A DNA stretch of 64,000 nt from Streptomyces sp. TRM68416 (GTDB lineage Bacteria > Actinomycetota > Actinomycetes > Streptomycetales > Streptomycetaceae). Positions 35,389 through 45,100 of the stretch are shown here, in pieces. Under the pieces are notes generated by a model that ran no database searches, was not told the origin of the DNA, and was given only the letters and a program-made list of their open reading frames with translations. The translations under genes were made by a program, and so were the position numbers. Positions within the stretch are counted from its first letter, which is position 1, and each line of letters opens with the position of its first letter. The DNA is taken from positions 62,001 to 126,000 of the forward strand of contig NZ_JACVWU010000008.1 of NCBI RefSeq assembly GCF_014596915.1, read 5' to 3'.

Positions 35389-35970
35389 TTACCGAAGTCG
35401 AGCCATCAACGCATGCTCGACCAGCGTAATAAGAGTCGACTTCGCATCCGCCCGATGCCGCGCATCCGTCGTGATGATCGGCGTGTCCGGCCCGATCTGC
35501 AGAGCCTCCCGCACCTCGTCCGGGTTGTACGGCTGATTCCCGTCGAACCCGTTCAGCGCGATCACGAACGGCAGCCCCGAGTTCTCGAAGTAGTCCACCG
35601 CCGGGAAACAGTCGGCAAGGCGCCTGGTGTCCACCAGGACCACCGCACCGATCGCACCGCGCACCAGGTCGTCCCACATGAACCAGAAGCGGTCCTGGCC
35701 GGGCGTACCGAAGAGGTACAGGATCAGGTCCTGGTCAAGGGTGATACGCCCGAAGTCCATGGCGACCGTCGTGGTCGTCTTGTCTCCGGTGTGGGTGAGG
35801 TCGTCGATGCCCGCCGAAGCAGACGTCATGACGGCCTCTGTGCGCAGCGGGTTGATCTCCGAAACGGCCCCGACGAACGTGGTCTTGCCCACGCCGAAGC
35901 CACCCGCCACCACGATCTTCGCCGAGGTGGTGGAGCGGGAAGGACCGCCGCTAGAGCTTGCGAAGTCCAC
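35389..35970 (-). CDS. cvnD: Conservon 1 GTP-binding protein CvnD
   Basis: 193 residues, small Ras/Rab-like GTPase: P-loop GGFGVGKTTFVG, DxxG-equivalent FGTPGQDRF, and NGFD/TDAR in place of NKxD/SAK. In conservons the four proteins form a membrane-linked complex likened to eukaryotic GPCR systems, with CvnD as the switch. The N-terminus overlaps the cvnC end by 20 bases. The protein is almost identical to CvnD of the second conservon at 40648-41223. Confidence 0.95.
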   Translation of the reverse strand: MDFASSSGGPSRSTTSAKIVVAGGFGVGKTTFVGAVSEINPLRTEAVMTSASAGIDDLTHTGDKTTTTVAMDFGRITLDQDLILYLFGTPGQDRFWFMWDDLVRGAIGAVVLVDTRRLADCFPAVDYFENSGLPFVIALNGFDGNQPYNPDEVREALQIGPDTPIITTDARHRADAKSTLITLVEHALMARLR

Positions 35971-36532
35971 TGAGCACCCTTTCGAGCAGTGTCACGTCTG
36001 GCTGGCCGCCGGCGTTCTCGTCGCCGCCGGGCTGATGGATGGCGACCAGGCCCGCCTCCGCCAAGTCGGCGACGAGGATCCTGGCCACGCCGAGAGGGAT
36101 CGTGAGCAGGGCCGAGATCTCGGCCACCGACTTGATCTCCCGGCAGAGGTTGCAGATCCGCTGATGCTCGGGCAGTTGGCCCTGCATCTGGTGCGGAGCC
36201 GCGGTGGTGTGCACCAGCGCCTCGATGGCGAGCTGGTACCGCGGCCTGGTGCGGCCGCCCGTCATGGCGTACGGGCGCACCAGGGGATTGTTCGCCGCCC
36301 CGGCGGGCGCCGGCTCGGGGGCGCGTCGCTGCGGCTGCACCGGCTGGATGCGCGGCGCCTGCGGCTGGTCGTACGGTCCGGGACCCTGCGGGCCCTGGGG
36401 TGCGTACGGCTGCTGGTGCCGGTGGCCGGGCGTGGAGGGGAAGTTGTACCGGTTCTGGGAACCGTCGTTCTGGCCCTGGGCAGGGCCGTACGACCAGTTG
36501 CCCGATGACGAACCGTCTGGGGGTGTTGCCAC
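35951..36532 (-). CDS. cvnC: Conservon 1 DUF742 protein CvnC
   Basis: 193 residues. A Gln/Pro/Tyr/Gly-rich N-terminal half (about 80 residues) precedes the DUF742 winged-helix-like domain (VRPYAMTGGRTRPRYQLAIE, LCREIKSVAEISALLTIPLG, ILVADLAEAGLVAIHQPG). GTG at 36532 has GGAGGAG upstream. DUF742 proteins link the kinase-like CvnA/roadblock pair to the GTPase. The N-terminal extension is absent from the second conservon's CvnC (131 aa), a clear difference between the paralogues. Confidence 0.92.
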   Translation of the reverse strand: MATPPDGSSSGNWSYGPAQGQNDGSQNRYNFPSTPGHRHQQPYAPQGPQGPGPYDQPQAPRIQPVQPQRRAPEPAPAGAANNPLVRPYAMTGGRTRPRYQLAIEALVHTTAAPHQMQGQLPEHQRICNLCREIKSVAEISALLTIPLGVARILVADLAEAGLVAIHQPGGDENAGGQPDVTLLERVLSGLRKL

Positions 36533-36627
36533 TTTCTCTCCTCCTCCGACTGCGCCGGGCACCCATCATGTGGAGCCGCGTCCCGAAACCTTACGGCCCC
36601 GGGACGCCAAAACGCACCGTCTGTCTG

Positions 36628-37050
36628 TTAGTTGAGCAGGCTCCCTTGGAGCTCCGCACGCAGATCCGGTGTCAGAACCGTGCCGGCGCGGTCCACCAGA
36701 AGGGCCATCTCGTACCCGATGAGGCCGATGTCCGCCTCGGGGTGGGCGAGAACCGCGAGCGAGGAACCGTCGGAGATGGACATGATGAAGAGGAAACCCC
36801 GTTCCATCTCCACAACCGTCTGGTTCACACTGCCGCCCTCGAAGATCCGCGAGGCGCCGGCCGTCAGCGAGGTCAGACCGGAGGCGACGGCCGCAAGCTG
36901 GTCGGCGCGGTCGCGCGGAAACCCTTCGGACATCGCCAGAAGGAGTCCGTCGGCGGAGACCACCACCGTGTGGGACACCCCGGGGGTGTTGTCCACGAAG
37001 TTGGTGATCAACCAGTTCAGGTTCTGTGCCGCCTGGCTCATCGGGCTCAC
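36628..37050 (-). CDS. cvnB: Conservon 1 roadblock/LC7 protein CvnB
   Basis: 140 residues of the roadblock fold: LNWLITNFVDNTPGVSHTVV, SADGLLLAMSEGFPRDRADQ, GSSLAVLAHPEADIGLIGYE. Roadblock proteins act as GTPase regulators; in conservons CvnB binds CvnD. GTG at 37050 is selected (GGAG seven bases upstream, two bases after the cvnA stop); an ATG three codons later is possible. Confidence 0.93.
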   Translation of the reverse strand: MSPMSQAAQNLNWLITNFVDNTPGVSHTVVVSADGLLLAMSEGFPRDRADQLAAVASGLTSLTAGASRIFEGGSVNQTVVEMERGFLFIMSISDGSSLAVLAHPEADIGLIGYEMALLVDRAGTVLTPDLRAELQGSLLN

Positions 37051-37051
37051 A

Positions 37052-40000
37052 CTAACGCTCCTGGTTGTAGGTGCTGTCAGGACCGAAGCCCTGGCCGTTC
37101 GTTTCACTTCCCGCACTGCGACCCCGCTGGACACCCCGGCGCAGGTTGCTCAGCCTGCCCCGGACGTCCTCGGGAGCGCGGGAGACCTGTGGGCCGCCCT
37201 GGGGGGTGGCTTCGGCGGCTCCCTCGACCAGGTTGGCCTTGGGTACCCGCCGTGGCAGGCCGGAGGAGGTGACCCCGCCTGCCTTGGGCTTGCGGAGCTG
37301 TGCCGCCTGCTGCCAGCGATCGTCGTTCGCCGAGCGCCAGCCGTTGTCGGCGGGGGACTCCGCGGGGGCCGGCGCTTCCTGGTCCACGGGCCGCGCGCCG
37401 CTCGTACCGTTCGCGGTGGATCCGCGGCGGGGGAGCCCGGCGTCGGTCAGCTCGTGGCCGGCGGAGGGGGCCGGTCCCGGACGCTCAAAGCCTACGCGGT
37501 CGCGCTCACTTGCGTCAGCGGCCTGCACAGGTTCCGGTTCCGGAGAGTACTGGTCGGAGTGGCCGTTCCGGTAGTCGTCCTGCTGCGGCCAGTCGTCCTG
37601 ATAGCGGCGCTCCTCGAAGGCCGGGAAGGACTCCGGTTGGGCGGAGCCGGCCGTCGCGGGCGTCTCCTGAACCGGCTCCGCATACGCCGGGTCGGGGTAG
37701 CCGCCGTTGGACGAGTAGGCACCGTTCTGCGGCAGGCCGCCGTTGGGCGCGTAGTACTGCTCCTCGTACGCAGGCTGCTGCGGCTCCTCGTACGCCGTCT
37801 GCGGGTCGTACGCCGCCTGCTGCTCGGCGTAGCCGCCCTGACCGCCCGTGCCCGGGTCGTAGCCCTGCTGGCCGGTGAACTGGTCCTGGCCCGCGAACTC
37901 GTCGTAGCCGGAGGCCTCGGAGCCGTCCTGGACACCCTCCGGACCGTGCGACTGGGCCTCCAGGGCCGCCCGGCGCTCCTCGCGCATCAGGGAGCGGCCC
38001 ACGGGGTCCAGCTCGCGGATGTCGTCGGGGACCTCGGTGTAGCGGCTGTCGTCGAAGCCGAGTTCGGCCGCGGTGCGCATCGGCTGGTGGTTGAAGTTCT
38101 CGCCCTGGAACTGCTGCTCCGGGATGATCTGGGAGACCGTGAACTCGTCGCGGTCGAGCTGCTGCTCGCCGCCTCCGCCGTGGGTGATCGCGTCGGGCAG
38201 CATGACCAGCGAGGTGGTGCCGGCCTGCTCGCCCGAGGGGCGGAGCTGGACGCGGATGCCGTGCCGGTCGGACAGCCGGCCGACCACGAACAGACCCATG
38301 CGCTGCGAGATCGCGGCGTCCACGGTCGGCGGGTTGGCCAGCTTGTGGTTGATGTCCGCGAAGTCCTCGGCGGTCAGGCCGATGCCCTTGTCGTGGATCT
38401 CGACCATGACACGGCCGTCGGGCAGCCGGGTCGCGGTGACGCGGACCTTGGTCTGCGGCGAGGAGAAGGTCGTCGCGTTCTCCAGCAGCTCCGCGAGCAG
38501 GTGCACGAGGTCGGTGACCGCACGGCCGTGGATCTCGGCCTCGGGGACGCCGGACAGCTCGATGCGCTCGTACTGCTCCACCTCGGAGGAGGCGGCGCGC
38601 AGCACGTCGACCAGCGGGACCGGCTGGTCCCAGCGGCGGCCGGGCTCCTCGCCCGCGAGGACCAGGAGGTTCTCGCCGTTGCGGCGCATACGGGTCGCGA
38701 GGTGGTCCAGGCGGAAGAGGTTCTCCAGCTGGTCCGGGTCGGCCTCGTTGTTCTCCAGGTCGGTGATGAGGGTCAGCTGGCCCTCGATCAGCGACTGGTT
38801 GCGGCGCGACAGGTTGGTGAAGATCGCGTTGATGTTGCCCCGCAGCAGGGCCTGCTCGGCGGCGAGCCGGACGGCCTCGCGGTGGACCTGGTCGAAGGCG
38901 CGGGCGACTTCGCCGATCTCGTCGCGGGTGTTGATCGGGATGGGCTGCACCCGGGTGTCGACACGGCCGGGGTCGGTGCGCGAGAGCTGGTCGACCAGCA
39001 TCGGCAGCCGCTGCTCGGCGATGCCGAAGGCGGCGTTGCGCAGCTGGCGCATCGAGCGGCTCATCTGGCGGGCCACCATGCCGGCCAGGATGAACGCGGC
39101 GAGCAGGGCGATCACGACGGCGGCACCCACGATGAAGGCGTCCCGCTTGGCCTCGTCGGCGATCGACGCGGCCTCGTTCACCGCGGTGTCGGCCAGGTCC
39201 GATTCGATCTGCCGGTAGGCGTCGTACTTGAGGGTGGTGACCGCCCACCAGTTGTTGGCGGTGACGCCCTGCGTGGCGAGGCCCTGCCGCTCGGAGGGGT
39301 CGGTGGTCTTCATGCCCGCGACGGCCCGGACCATCTGCACGGGGTCCTCGGGCGGCGCCACGTAGTCCGGGTCCTCGGCCTTGGCCGCCTTGGCCATCGC
39401 CGCGCCCTTGGCCTTCACCTCGGCCTCGGCGTCCTTGAGCTTCTGCGCGTCGGCCTCGGTGCCACCGCCGATGTACTCCTGGACGGCGATGCCCTCCAGG
39501 TAGGCGTACGAGGACAGGGCGACCTTCTGGCTGGCGAAGCTGCCGGTGCCGGGGCCGGGCTGGACCAGCATGTGCATACCGATGGAGCGCTGCAGCGACA
39601 GGGCCGCCTTGGTCAGCTCCATGGCGTAGACGGTACGGCCGTAGGAGGTGACGTTTCCGGTGCCGAGGCCGAGCTCGTTGGCGAACTCGGTCAGCGGGTG
39701 CGCGACCTCGACGTAGCCCTCTTCGGTCTGCACGCCGGGACGCTTGGAGGTGTACGCCTCCTCGCGCAGCGTCGCCAGGTCGGGCTCGACATCGCGGAAC
39801 AGGGCCAGGCGGCGCTCCAGGCCCGGCTTCTGCGGCATGCTCTGGGCCGCCTGGTTGAACAGCTCGGCGGCGTCGTCCGTCGCCTTGCGCGCCTCGGTGA
39901 CGACGTCCTTGTCCGTGTTGAGCAGGAGCGGCTTCGCCGTGATGTCCCGCTCGTTGTAGAGCGCGTCCGCGTAGTTGAGGGAGGCGCGGACCAGACGCGC

Positions 40001-40270
40001 GGTGTTCTCCGCGTCCTCGGCCTCCTGCCAGGTGTCGATCGAGCTCTTCACCTGGAAGCCGCCCATGACGAGGCCGACCAGCACGGGTATGAGCAGGATC
40101 GCGTTCAGCCGGGTCGGCACCCGCCAGTTACGGGGGGAGAGACGGCCGCCGCTCGGAGCGGGGGCGGCCGTCGGCTCCGAACCGGGCACAGGGGCGGGCG
40201 CCGCTCCGCGCGGCGGCGGGGTGAAGTTGCCCCGGGCCGACGGCTCGGGACCGTTCTTGCTTCGCCTCAC
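37052..40270 (-). CDS. cvnA: Conservon 1 sensor-kinase-like protein CvnA
   Basis: About 1072 residues. Order: cytoplasmic Pro-rich start, TM1 near 58-75, a nitrate/nitrite-sensor-like extracellular domain (about 80-380), TM2 near 385-410, HAMP, a dimerisation segment (HLATRMRRNGENLLVLAGEE), HATPase_c with N box LLAELLENATTFSS near 593 and G box KGIGL, then a disordered Gln/Tyr/Pro/Glu-rich tail of some 370 residues. CvnA proteins bind ATP but classical phosphotransfer is unproved. GTG at 40270 is chosen; the frame could start at 40357. A TTCCA-N5-TGGAA palindrome lies upstream at 40403-40417. Confidence 0.92.
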   Translation of the reverse strand: MRRSKNGPEPSARGNFTPPPRGAAPAPVPGSEPTAAPAPSGGRLSPRNWRVPTRLNAILLIPVLVGLVMGGFQVKSSIDTWQEAEDAENTARLVRASLNYADALYNERDITAKPLLLNTDKDVVTEARKATDDAAELFNQAAQSMPQKPGLERRLALFRDVEPDLATLREEAYTSKRPGVQTEEGYVEVAHPLTEFANELGLGTGNVTSYGRTVYAMELTKAALSLQRSIGMHMLVQPGPGTGSFASQKVALSSYAYLEGIAVQEYIGGGTEADAQKLKDAEAEVKAKGAAMAKAAKAEDPDYVAPPEDPVQMVRAVAGMKTTDPSERQGLATQGVTANNWWAVTTLKYDAYRQIESDLADTAVNEAASIADEAKRDAFIVGAAVVIALLAAFILAGMVARQMSRSMRQLRNAAFGIAEQRLPMLVDQLSRTDPGRVDTRVQPIPINTRDEIGEVARAFDQVHREAVRLAAEQALLRGNINAIFTNLSRRNQSLIEGQLTLITDLENNEADPDQLENLFRLDHLATRMRRNGENLLVLAGEEPGRRWDQPVPLVDVLRAASSEVEQYERIELSGVPEAEIHGRAVTDLVHLLAELLENATTFSSPQTKVRVTATRLPDGRVMVEIHDKGIGLTAEDFADINHKLANPPTVDAAISQRMGLFVVGRLSDRHGIRVQLRPSGEQAGTTSLVMLPDAITHGGGGEQQLDRDEFTVSQIIPEQQFQGENFNHQPMRTAAELGFDDSRYTEVPDDIRELDPVGRSLMREERRAALEAQSHGPEGVQDGSEASGYDEFAGQDQFTGQQGYDPGTGGQGGYAEQQAAYDPQTAYEEPQQPAYEEQYYAPNGGLPQNGAYSSNGGYPDPAYAEPVQETPATAGSAQPESFPAFEERRYQDDWPQQDDYRNGHSDQYSPEPEPVQAADASERDRVGFERPGPAPSAGHELTDAGLPRRGSTANGTSGARPVDQEAPAPAESPADNGWRSANDDRWQQAAQLRKPKAGGVTSSGLPRRVPKANLVEGAAEATPQGGPQVSRAPEDVRGRLSNLRRGVQRGRSAGSETNGQGFGPDSTYNQER

Positions 40271-40469
40271 TCGACCAACAACCTTCCGGCGGTCGGCACC
40301 TACGTTGTGCCGCAGTGTCTCAGAGCCCAGTAGGCCATCGACTGTTGAGTACGTCATTGACTATTGGGCAGTTCAGGCATTCCAGCATGGGGACCTGCGC
40401 ACTTCCAAACAGTGGAAAGCGTGGATTCCATGTGATGTAAGCCCTAGATAAAACGGTCATAAAGAGCGA

Positions 40470-40489
40470 GCCCCGCCAAAAGGCGGGGC
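40470..40489 (-). terminator. Terminator of conservon 2
   Basis: GCCCCGCC-AAAA-GGCGGGGC hairpin; on the minus strand it is followed by a T-rich run (TCGCTCTTTATG). It is the only clear element in the 377-base gap 40271-40647, whose remaining part should contain the conservon 1 promoter. Confidence 0.8.
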
Positions 40490-40647
40490 CTTCGTGCGCA
40501 CAGTGAGACCGGATGACCGCGACGCGTGGCGGTACCACCCGATTCCTCTGCCGAAACGTTATGAACACCGGGGCCGGCCGTGTCAAAGGCCACAGCCGGC
40601 TCCGGGACATCTACGACAACTGCCGTACGCGACTGACTACTTGATCG

Positions 40648-41223
40648 TCAACGCAACCGCGCCATGAGAGCGTGTTCCACCAGCGTGATCAGCGCACTCT
40701 TGGCATCGGAACGGTGCCGGGCGTCCGTCGTGATGATCGGGGTGTCGGGGCCTATCTGCAGCGCCTCGCGCACCTCCTCCGGCGCGTAGGGCTGGTGCCC
40801 GTCGAAGCCGTTGAGCGCCACGACGAACGGCAGCCCGCTGTTCTCGAAGTAGTCGACCGCCGGGAAGCAGTCTGCCAGGCGCCGGGTGTCGACGAGGACG
40901 ACGGCACCGATCGCGCCGCGTACCAGGTCGTCCCACATGAACCAGAAGCGGTCCTGGCCGGGCGTGCCGAACAGGTACAGGATCAGGTCCTGGTCGAGCG
41001 TGATGCGTCCGAAGTCCATGGCCACCGTGGTGGTGGTCTTGTCTCCGGTGTGCGTGAGGTCGTCGATGCCCGCGCTCGCGGACGTCATCACGGCCTCCGT
41101 GCGCAGCGGGTTGATCTCGGAGACGGCGCCGACGAACGTCGTCTTGCCGACGCCGAAGCCACCCGCCACCACGATCTTGGCGGAGGTGGTCGCCCGACCT
41201 CCGTCAGAGCTTGCGAAGTCCAC
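40648..41223 (-). CDS. cvnD: Conservon 2 GTP-binding protein CvnD
   Basis: 191 residues, the same fold and motifs as the 35389 copy (GGFGVGKTTFVG, FGTPGQDRF), differing at only a handful of positions besides the N-terminus. Such strong identity suggests a shared partner surface or recent duplication/gene conversion. It overlaps the cvnC end by 20 bases, the same overlap as in conservon 1. Confidence 0.95.
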   Translation of the reverse strand: MDFASSDGGRATTSAKIVVAGGFGVGKTTFVGAVSEINPLRTEAVMTSASAGIDDLTHTGDKTTTTVAMDFGRITLDQDLILYLFGTPGQDRFWFMWDDLVRGAIGAVVLVDTRRLADCFPAVDYFENSGLPFVVALNGFDGHQPYAPEEVREALQIGPDTPIITTDARHRSDAKSALITLVEHALMARLR

Positions 41224-41599
41224 TGAGCACCCTTTCGAGCAGTGTCACGTCCGGAGCGCCGGTGCTCTCGTCGCCGCCCGGCTGGTGAATGGCGACGAGC
41301 CCGGCCTCCGCGAGGTCCGCGACGAGGATCCGGGCCACCCCCAGTGGCATGGCCAGCAGCGCCGAGACCTCGGCGACCGACTTGACCTCGCGGCACAGGT
41401 GGCAGATGCGCTGGTGCTCCGGGAGCAGCCCCATGAGCGCTGCCGGGTCGGCCGTGGTGCTGATCAGGGCCTCGATGGCCAGCTGGTAGCGCGGCCGGGT
41501 CCGGCCGCCGGTCATCGCGTACGGACGTACCAGCGGCTGGTCGCCCTCATCCTCGTACGGCTCCGCGTACGGATCATGAGAGGCGTTGGGCGGGGTCAT
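41204..41599 (-). CDS. cvnC: Conservon 2 DUF742 protein CvnC
   Basis: 131 residues from ATG at 41599 (GGAGG four bases upstream). It is an almost pure DUF742 domain (VRPYAMTGGRTRPRYQLAIE, ILVADLAEAGLVAIHQPG) with a short acidic N-terminus (YAEPYEDEGDQP) in place of the long Gln/Pro-rich extension of conservon 1. Longer open frame to 41818 is overlapping cvnB and is rejected. Confidence 0.92.
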   Translation of the reverse strand: MTPPNASHDPYAEPYEDEGDQPLVRPYAMTGGRTRPRYQLAIEALISTTADPAALMGLLPEHQRICHLCREVKSVAEVSALLAMPLGVARILVADLAEAGLVAIHQPGGDESTGAPDVTLLERVLSGLRKL

Positions 41600-41709
41600 G
41601 AATCCTCCGGGCGGGACAGCATGTGTCTCGGTCGTGCCGTCTGACGGTGCCGTGGGGGGACGTGTGGCGGCCTGACGGATATTTGGTGAGGCGGGTGGAT
41701 CCGAGGTGG

Positions 41710-42132
41710 TCAGTGGAGCAGACTGCCTTGCAGCTCGGCACGGAGATCGGGCGTGAGCACCGCGCCCGCGCGGTCGACCAGCAGTGCCATCTCGTAGCCG
41801 ACGAGGCCGATGTCGCACTCCGGGTGCGCGAGGACGGCCAGGGACGAGCCGTCGGAGACGGACATGAGGAACAGGAATCCCCTCTCCATCTCCACGACCG
41901 TCTGCGCGACGTCTCCGCCCTCGAAGATCCGGGACGCCCCGGCGGTCAGCGAGGTCAGTCCGGAGGCGACGGCCGCGAGCTGGTCGGCGCGGTCGCGCGG
42001 GAAGCCCTCCGACAGCGCCAGCAGAAGACCGTCGGCGGACACGACGACGGTGTGGGACACCCCGGGGGTGTTGTCCACGAAGTTGGTGATCAACCAGTTC
42101 AGGTTCTGTGCCGCCTGGCTCATCGGGCTCAA
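41710..42132 (-). CDS. cvnB: Conservon 2 roadblock/LC7 protein CvnB
   Basis: 140 residues, almost identical to the conservon 1 protein (VDNTPGVSHTVVVSADGLLL; variants include GGDVAQTVV for GGSVNQTVV). The first codon is TTG at 42132, directly after the cvnA stop, with GGAG eight bases before; an ATG at 42123 is the alternative. The 110-base gap to cvnC contains no feature. Confidence 0.92.
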   Translation of the reverse strand: MSPMSQAAQNLNWLITNFVDNTPGVSHTVVVSADGLLLALSEGFPRDRADQLAAVASGLTSLTAGASRIFEGGDVAQTVVEMERGFLFLMSVSDGSSLAVLAHPECDIGLVGYEMALLVDRAGAVLTPDLRAELQGSLLH

Positions 42133-45100
42133 CTAACGCTCCTGCTGGTGAGTGGGGCTCGGGAAGCTTCCGGTCTGGCCGGTGCCGGCCTGGCGACCCT
42201 GCGCGATACCCCGACGGAGATTGGTCAGCCGGCCGCGTACGTCGTCAGGCGCACGCGAGACCTGCGGACCGGATTGGTGCTGTTGCTGCTGAGCCGTGCC
42301 CGGGACGAGGTTCGCCCGGGGCACCCGGCGCGGCAGGCCGGAGGTGGTGACCCCGCCCGCGGCCGGCTGCCGGACGCGCTCGGCCTGCCGGACGAGGTCG
42401 TCGTTCGGCGAGCTGCGCCAGGAGGACGAGGGCGAGGAGGCGGCACGCTGCGGAGCCGGGGGAGTCGACGGCTGCTGCGGGGCGGCCGGAGCCGGCCCGC
42501 CCGTCTGCGGCCGCTGCTGCTCCTGCTGGCTGCCGTGGAACCAGTTGGTCTCCAGCGTGTCGTACAGCGGCGTGCGCCCGTCCCCGGGACCGGCCGGCGG
42601 CAGCGCCTCCGGCTCGGGACGCCGGGGGCGCTGCGGACGCGGCGGAACGGGCGACTGCGGGGAGCCGTAGCCGGAGCTGCCGTTGCTGCCCTGCGGACGC
42701 TCGAACTGGCCGGTGGAGCCGTTGTCGTACGCCTGCGGAGCCGCGAACCGGCCCGCGGCACCGGAGTTGCCCTGTCCGTTCTGCCCGGAACCGTAGACGT
42801 CCGGACGGGCGAACTGACCGGTGTCCTGGCCCGGGTTCTGCGTACCGTTGGCGCCGGGACGGGCGTACTGCCCGGTGTTCTGCGGGTCGTAGGCGCCCGG
42901 CGTCTGGGCGGCGAAGTCCTGGCGGGCGAACTCGCCGGTGCTGCCGGGGCCCTGGCGGAGGTCGTCGCGCGGGACCGCCGGGATCTCCGCGGTCGCCCCC
43001 GGACCCTGCCGGTCGTCGATCCGCGGCATCCGCGAGGTCTGGGAGTGCGGGGAGGCGTCCTGGTCGTCGTGCCCGCGCGGAGTGTCGAGCGAGGCGCGCG
43101 GCACCGGCGGCTGCGCGTTCTCGTCGCTCCAACTGGGCGTGCGGGGCTGCTCGTTGCCGCCCGGCAGCTCGGCGCGCGGACCACCGCGGCCCGGCAGCTG
43201 AGGCCTGCGGCGACGGCCGCCGCCCTGCTCGGCGTTGCCCTTCGACGGCGGACCGGACTGCGCGGACTTCTGAGGCGACTGCGGAGGCACGGGGCGGCTG
43301 CCACCGAACATGTCCGAGGCGTGCGGCGCACCGGTGCCCGCGGACTGCAGGCCCTGCGGGGCGGCCGGCGCCTGGCCGAAGCCGGTGGGCGCAGCGGGCC
43401 GGCCCGCTGCGGGCCCGGCCGGAGCCTGCGGACCGCGCGGGGCACCCGGGTGTCCGTCGCCGTCGCGTCCGGGCAGCGCGGCCCGCGGTCCCTGACCGGC
43501 GCCGAGCCGGCCGCCGGAGGGCGCGCCCGCGCCGAGGGCGCCGGCACCGGGAGCACCGCCGAGCGCACCGCCCTGGGCCGAGCGCCGTGCCGCGGCCGCA
43601 CCGGCGGCGGCCTGCGCGGCGGCCGGACCACCGGTCGAGGGGGCACCCTGGCCGGGCTTGCCCGGAGTGGGCTTCCTGCCGCCCTGGGCGACGTCGACCG
43701 GCAGCATGACCAGCGCGGTCGTACCACCGGAGTCGGACGGGCGCAGCTGGATGCGGATGCCGTGCCGCTGGGACAGACGGCCGACCACGAAGAGGCCCAT
43801 GCGGCGGGAGACGGAGACGTCCACGGTGGGCGGCGAGGCAAGCCGCTCGTTGATCGCCGCGAGGTCCTCGGGGGAGAGACCGATACCGGTGTCGTGGATC
43901 TCGATCAGCACCCGCCCGTCGGGCAGCGCGTGACCGGTGACCTTGACCTTGGTCTGCGGGGAGGAGAACGAGGTCGCGTTCTCCAGCAGCTCGGCGAGCA
44001 GGTGCACGAGGTCGTTGACCACCCGGCCGGCCACTTCGGTGGTCGGTACGGAGGCCAGCTCGATGCGCTCGTACTGCTCCACCTCGGACGCGGCGGCGCG
44101 GAGCACGTCGACCAGCGGGACCGGACGGGTCCAGCGGCGACCGGGCTCCTCACCGGCGAGAACGAGAAGGTTTTCGCCGTTACGGCGCATACGGGTCGCG
44201 AGGTGGTCCAGCTTGAACAGCGAGGACAGCTGGTCCGGGTCGGCCTCGCGGGACTCCAGTTCGGAGATCAGCGACAGCTGGCGCTGGATCAGACCCTGGG
44301 AGCGGCGCGAGAGGTTGGTGAACATCGCGTTGACGTTGCCCCGCAGCAGGGCCTGCTCGGCGGCGAGGCGGACCGCCTCGCGGTGCACGTCGTCGAAGGC
44401 CGCGGCCACCCGGCCGATCTCGTCCCGGGAGTGCACACCGACCGACTCCACGGACGTGTCGACGTCCTGCGGGTCGGACTCGGACAGCTGCTTGACCAGC
44501 TCGGGCAGACGGTCGGAGGCGACCTTGGTGGCGGTCTCCTCGAGGCGGCGCAGCGAGCGGATCATGGACCGGGCCACGACGAAGGCGCCGACCAGCGACA
44601 CACCGAGCACGAGCAGGATCAGCGCACCGGAGATGATCGCGTCGCGCTCCGACTCGTTGCGCAGCTCGCGGGCCTTCTGCTCCATCTTTTCGAGCAGCGT
44701 GCGCTCGATGTTGCCCATCTGCTCGATCTTGATCGAGCTGTCGTCCACCCAGTCCTTGTACGACCGCTTGCCCACGTTCGCCAGACCGCTGTTGAGGGCA
44801 CGGCCGCTGTAGGTGTCGGTGGCCAGGATCGTGGAGTTGTTCGCCTCGACCGGCTTGAGGAGCTCGGCGGCCTCGTCACCGCCGTAGATGGCCTTGAAGC
44901 TGGCCAGCTCGGACGTCTCGCTCGCCAGCGCCGACTGGGCGTACAGGCGGTCGTTGTCGGAGAGGTTGCCGGTCTGCTTGGTGTTCACCGGGAGGGCGGC
45001 CGCGAGGACGGCCCGCTGGATCGAGGCGTACTCCTTGGCGGAGGAGAAGGCCGCCAGGGAGCGCGTGCGCTCGATCATCTCCGGGTTGCTGGTCGCCTCG

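Noticed and set aside
40403..40417. TTCCA-N5-TGGAA palindrome upstream of conservon 1
   Set aside because: Only 5-bp arms and no regulator or second site; noted but too weak to call an operator.
41600..41818. 73-codon N-terminal extension of the conservon 2 DUF742 protein
   Set aside because: It would overlap cvnB, lacks family similarity, and GGAGG precedes the ATG at 41599.
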